A stretch of DNA of 64,000 nt. Origin: Pseudomonas anguilliseptica (GTDB taxonomy: Bacteria; Pseudomonadota; Gammaproteobacteria; Pseudomonadales; Pseudomonadaceae). The number at the start of each line of letters is the position of its first letter. Position 1 is the first letter of the stretch. Shown here in pieces: positions 62,919 through 64,000 of the stretch. The position numbers were made by a program, and so were the translations under genes. The stretch covers positions 3,782,001 through 3,846,000 of the forward strand of contig NZ_FNSC01000001.1 of NCBI RefSeq assembly GCF_900105355.1, written 5' to 3'. Below the pieces are notes generated by a model. That model worked only from the letters and a program-made list of their open reading frames with translations. It made no database searches and was not told the DNA's origin.

Positions 62919-62934
62919 CTAGTGACATAGCGTT
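62919..62934 (+). promoter_or_regulatory. Late-region element, copy 6
   Basis: CTAGTGACATAGCGTT, 32 bases before the start of the gene at 62967, about the same spacing as copies 2 and 3. Confidence 0.65.
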
Positions 62935-62966
62935 GTTGGCAAATCGCCAAAACGAGATCACCTGCG

Positions 62967-64000
62967 ATGGAAAATATCAGCCTGTCGGGCGCCATTCAGG
63001 GCGACCTAAAGGACGCCAGCAAGAAGAAGCTGCAGACCCCTGGCAACCAAGCCAGGGCGTCTGCCATGCAGGCCCAGTATCAGCAGCCAGTGATCGGCCC
63101 GCGCACCGGCGTCACTCCTGCTAACACGCCGCCCAAGAACACCTCCATTGGCCTTGATGACATCCTGCAGGGTGCTGGAAATCTGCCGGTTTCAGCTGCG
63201 CGCGACTTTGCAAACAACATCGGAACCGATATTCGCAACGTGGCGGCATCTGCGGTAGACGGCAAGCAAGTCCCCCGACCTGGCTATCCACACACGCAGG
63301 CTGCTTACGAGCAGATGAAGCGGGGAGGCGATCGATTTGCTCAGGCAAATATGTCCCTTGGCACAAACGCAAAACCTGCCATGCGTGAAACACTAGGGCT
63401 TGAGGTAGACCCGCGCGCCGTACAGCAGCCAGTCACTGCTGCTAATACGCCTGCGAACGGTTATACCTCGGCTGAGTTCGATCAGTGGGCGCAAGGCCAG
63501 ACTGCACAGCCGACAGTTACTCAAGAGTCCCCAGTTATATCTGGTGCTCAGCAATCGACCCCGCAGGATGGATTTGTTGATACCGGGCTTGGCCAGGGGC
63601 TGCAGGGTGGTTCTATTGCAGCTCGCCGCGGCGCTGGTGGCGTAATGGAGTTCAGCAATGACGCCAAGGTTCAGGCCGGCGCAGGCGCAATGCCTGCTGG
63701 TGGCGTTGGAGGTATCGGCGATGGCATAGGCACCTTCAGCCAGGGTCAGGCTGGTGACAGCAAGCTGGCACTGGATCGCTTTGATCGTGCCAATGCCATC
63801 CGAGCGCAAACCATACAAGACGGGCGGCGTGGCGTTGTGGGCGAGGGCGGCGGGCGCCTTACCGTTGTCGCCGACAGCAGCCGAAGCCCAACCACTCAGG
63901 ATCTTCAGCATGCCCGCCTAAATGAGCGAGTGGCGCAGACCGCCGCACTGGGTAAACGCGATGCCCGCGAGGATCAGCAGCTTGCGCTGAATGTGAACCG
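62967..64000 (+). CDS. Large virion/ejection-like protein, truncated by the window edge
   Basis: 344 codons are open to the right edge, so the gene continues. It begins MENISLSGAIQGDLKDASKK and is rich in Gln, Ala and Gly with a charged end, without a TM helix or signal. Such composition and the position at the end of the late region suggest an internal or ejected virion protein. No family was recognised. Confidence 0.6.
   Translation, partial: MENISLSGAIQGDLKDASKKKLQTPGNQARASAMQAQYQQPVIGPRTGVTPANTPPKNTSIGLDDILQGAGNLPVSAARDFANNIGTDIRNVAASAVDGKQVPRPGYPHTQAAYEQMKRGGDRFAQANMSLGTNAKPAMRETLGLEVDPRAVQQPVTAANTPANGYTSAEFDQWAQGQTAQPTVTQESPVISGAQQSTPQDGFVDTGLGQGLQGGSIAARRGAGGVMEFSNDAKVQAGAGAMPAGGVGGIGDGIGTFSQGQAGDSKLALDRFDRANAIRAQTIQDGRRGVVGEGGGRLTVVADSSRSPTTQDLQHARLNERVAQTAALGKRDAREDQQLALNVN

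Overview
The window looks like a Pseudomonas chromosome carrying one end of a large integrated prophage. Bases 1-15460 follow a pseudomonad core order: mlaA, a PilZ protein, a response-regulator/phosphatase with its STAS partner, tal, dusA, a C39-like lipoprotein, a gamma-glutamylputrescine oxidase, tRNA-Val, then the translation cluster thrS-infC-rpmI-rplT-pheS-pheT-ihfA, a MerR regulator and tRNA-Pro(GGG). Codon use, the ATT start of infC and the gene order all fit Pseudomonas; the species cannot be fixed from sequence reading alone.

From the 3' end of tRNA-Pro to the right edge (about 15416-64000+) the DNA is a temperate phage. A tyrosine integrase lies directly beside the tRNA gene, so the tRNA is the likely attachment site; the other phage end is outside the window.

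Phage layout. (1) 15.5-29.9 kb is a leftward early operon driven by a PL-like promoter at about 30.24 kb: RecT, a YqaJ-type exonuclease, a DEDDh exonuclease, SSB, a YejK-like nucleoid protein, a C5 cytosine methyltransferase, an ASCH-like protein, an excisionase-like protein and integrase. Five plus-strand genes face this operon, and several of the converging pairs share flanking repeats, which suggests exchangeable cassettes. (2) 30.2-35.7 kb is the immunity region: an S24-family CI repressor, Cro, palindromic operators ATGCAC-NN-GTGCAT at both PL and PR, and leftward accessory genes including a coupled HipA-like kinase/DUF3037 pair, an exported nuclease and a lipoprotein. (3) 35.7-39.9 kb is the rightward early operon: Cro, CII, an O-like replication protein with 22-bp iterons inside its gene (the likely origin), a DnaC-like loader, NinB-like, DUF1364 and VRR-NUC proteins. 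(4) 40.4-43.1 kb holds holin, SAR endolysin, Rz/Rz1 and small terminase. (5) 43.2-47.4 kb holds tail-fibre-like genes and a beta-propeller protein, placed unusually between small and large terminase. (6) 47.5-64 kb holds large terminase, a P22-like portal, acidic scaffold, major capsid, adaptor and tail/virion genes. This is a short-tailed (podovirus-type) morphogenesis set with no tape measure or contractile sheath seen.

The most interesting unexplained structures are a repeated late-region element with core AGTGACATAGCG in front of the late modules, the repeat-flanked convergent cassettes at 19.6-24.0 kb, the HipA/DUF3037 operon, and the pair of AT-rich membrane-protein morons.
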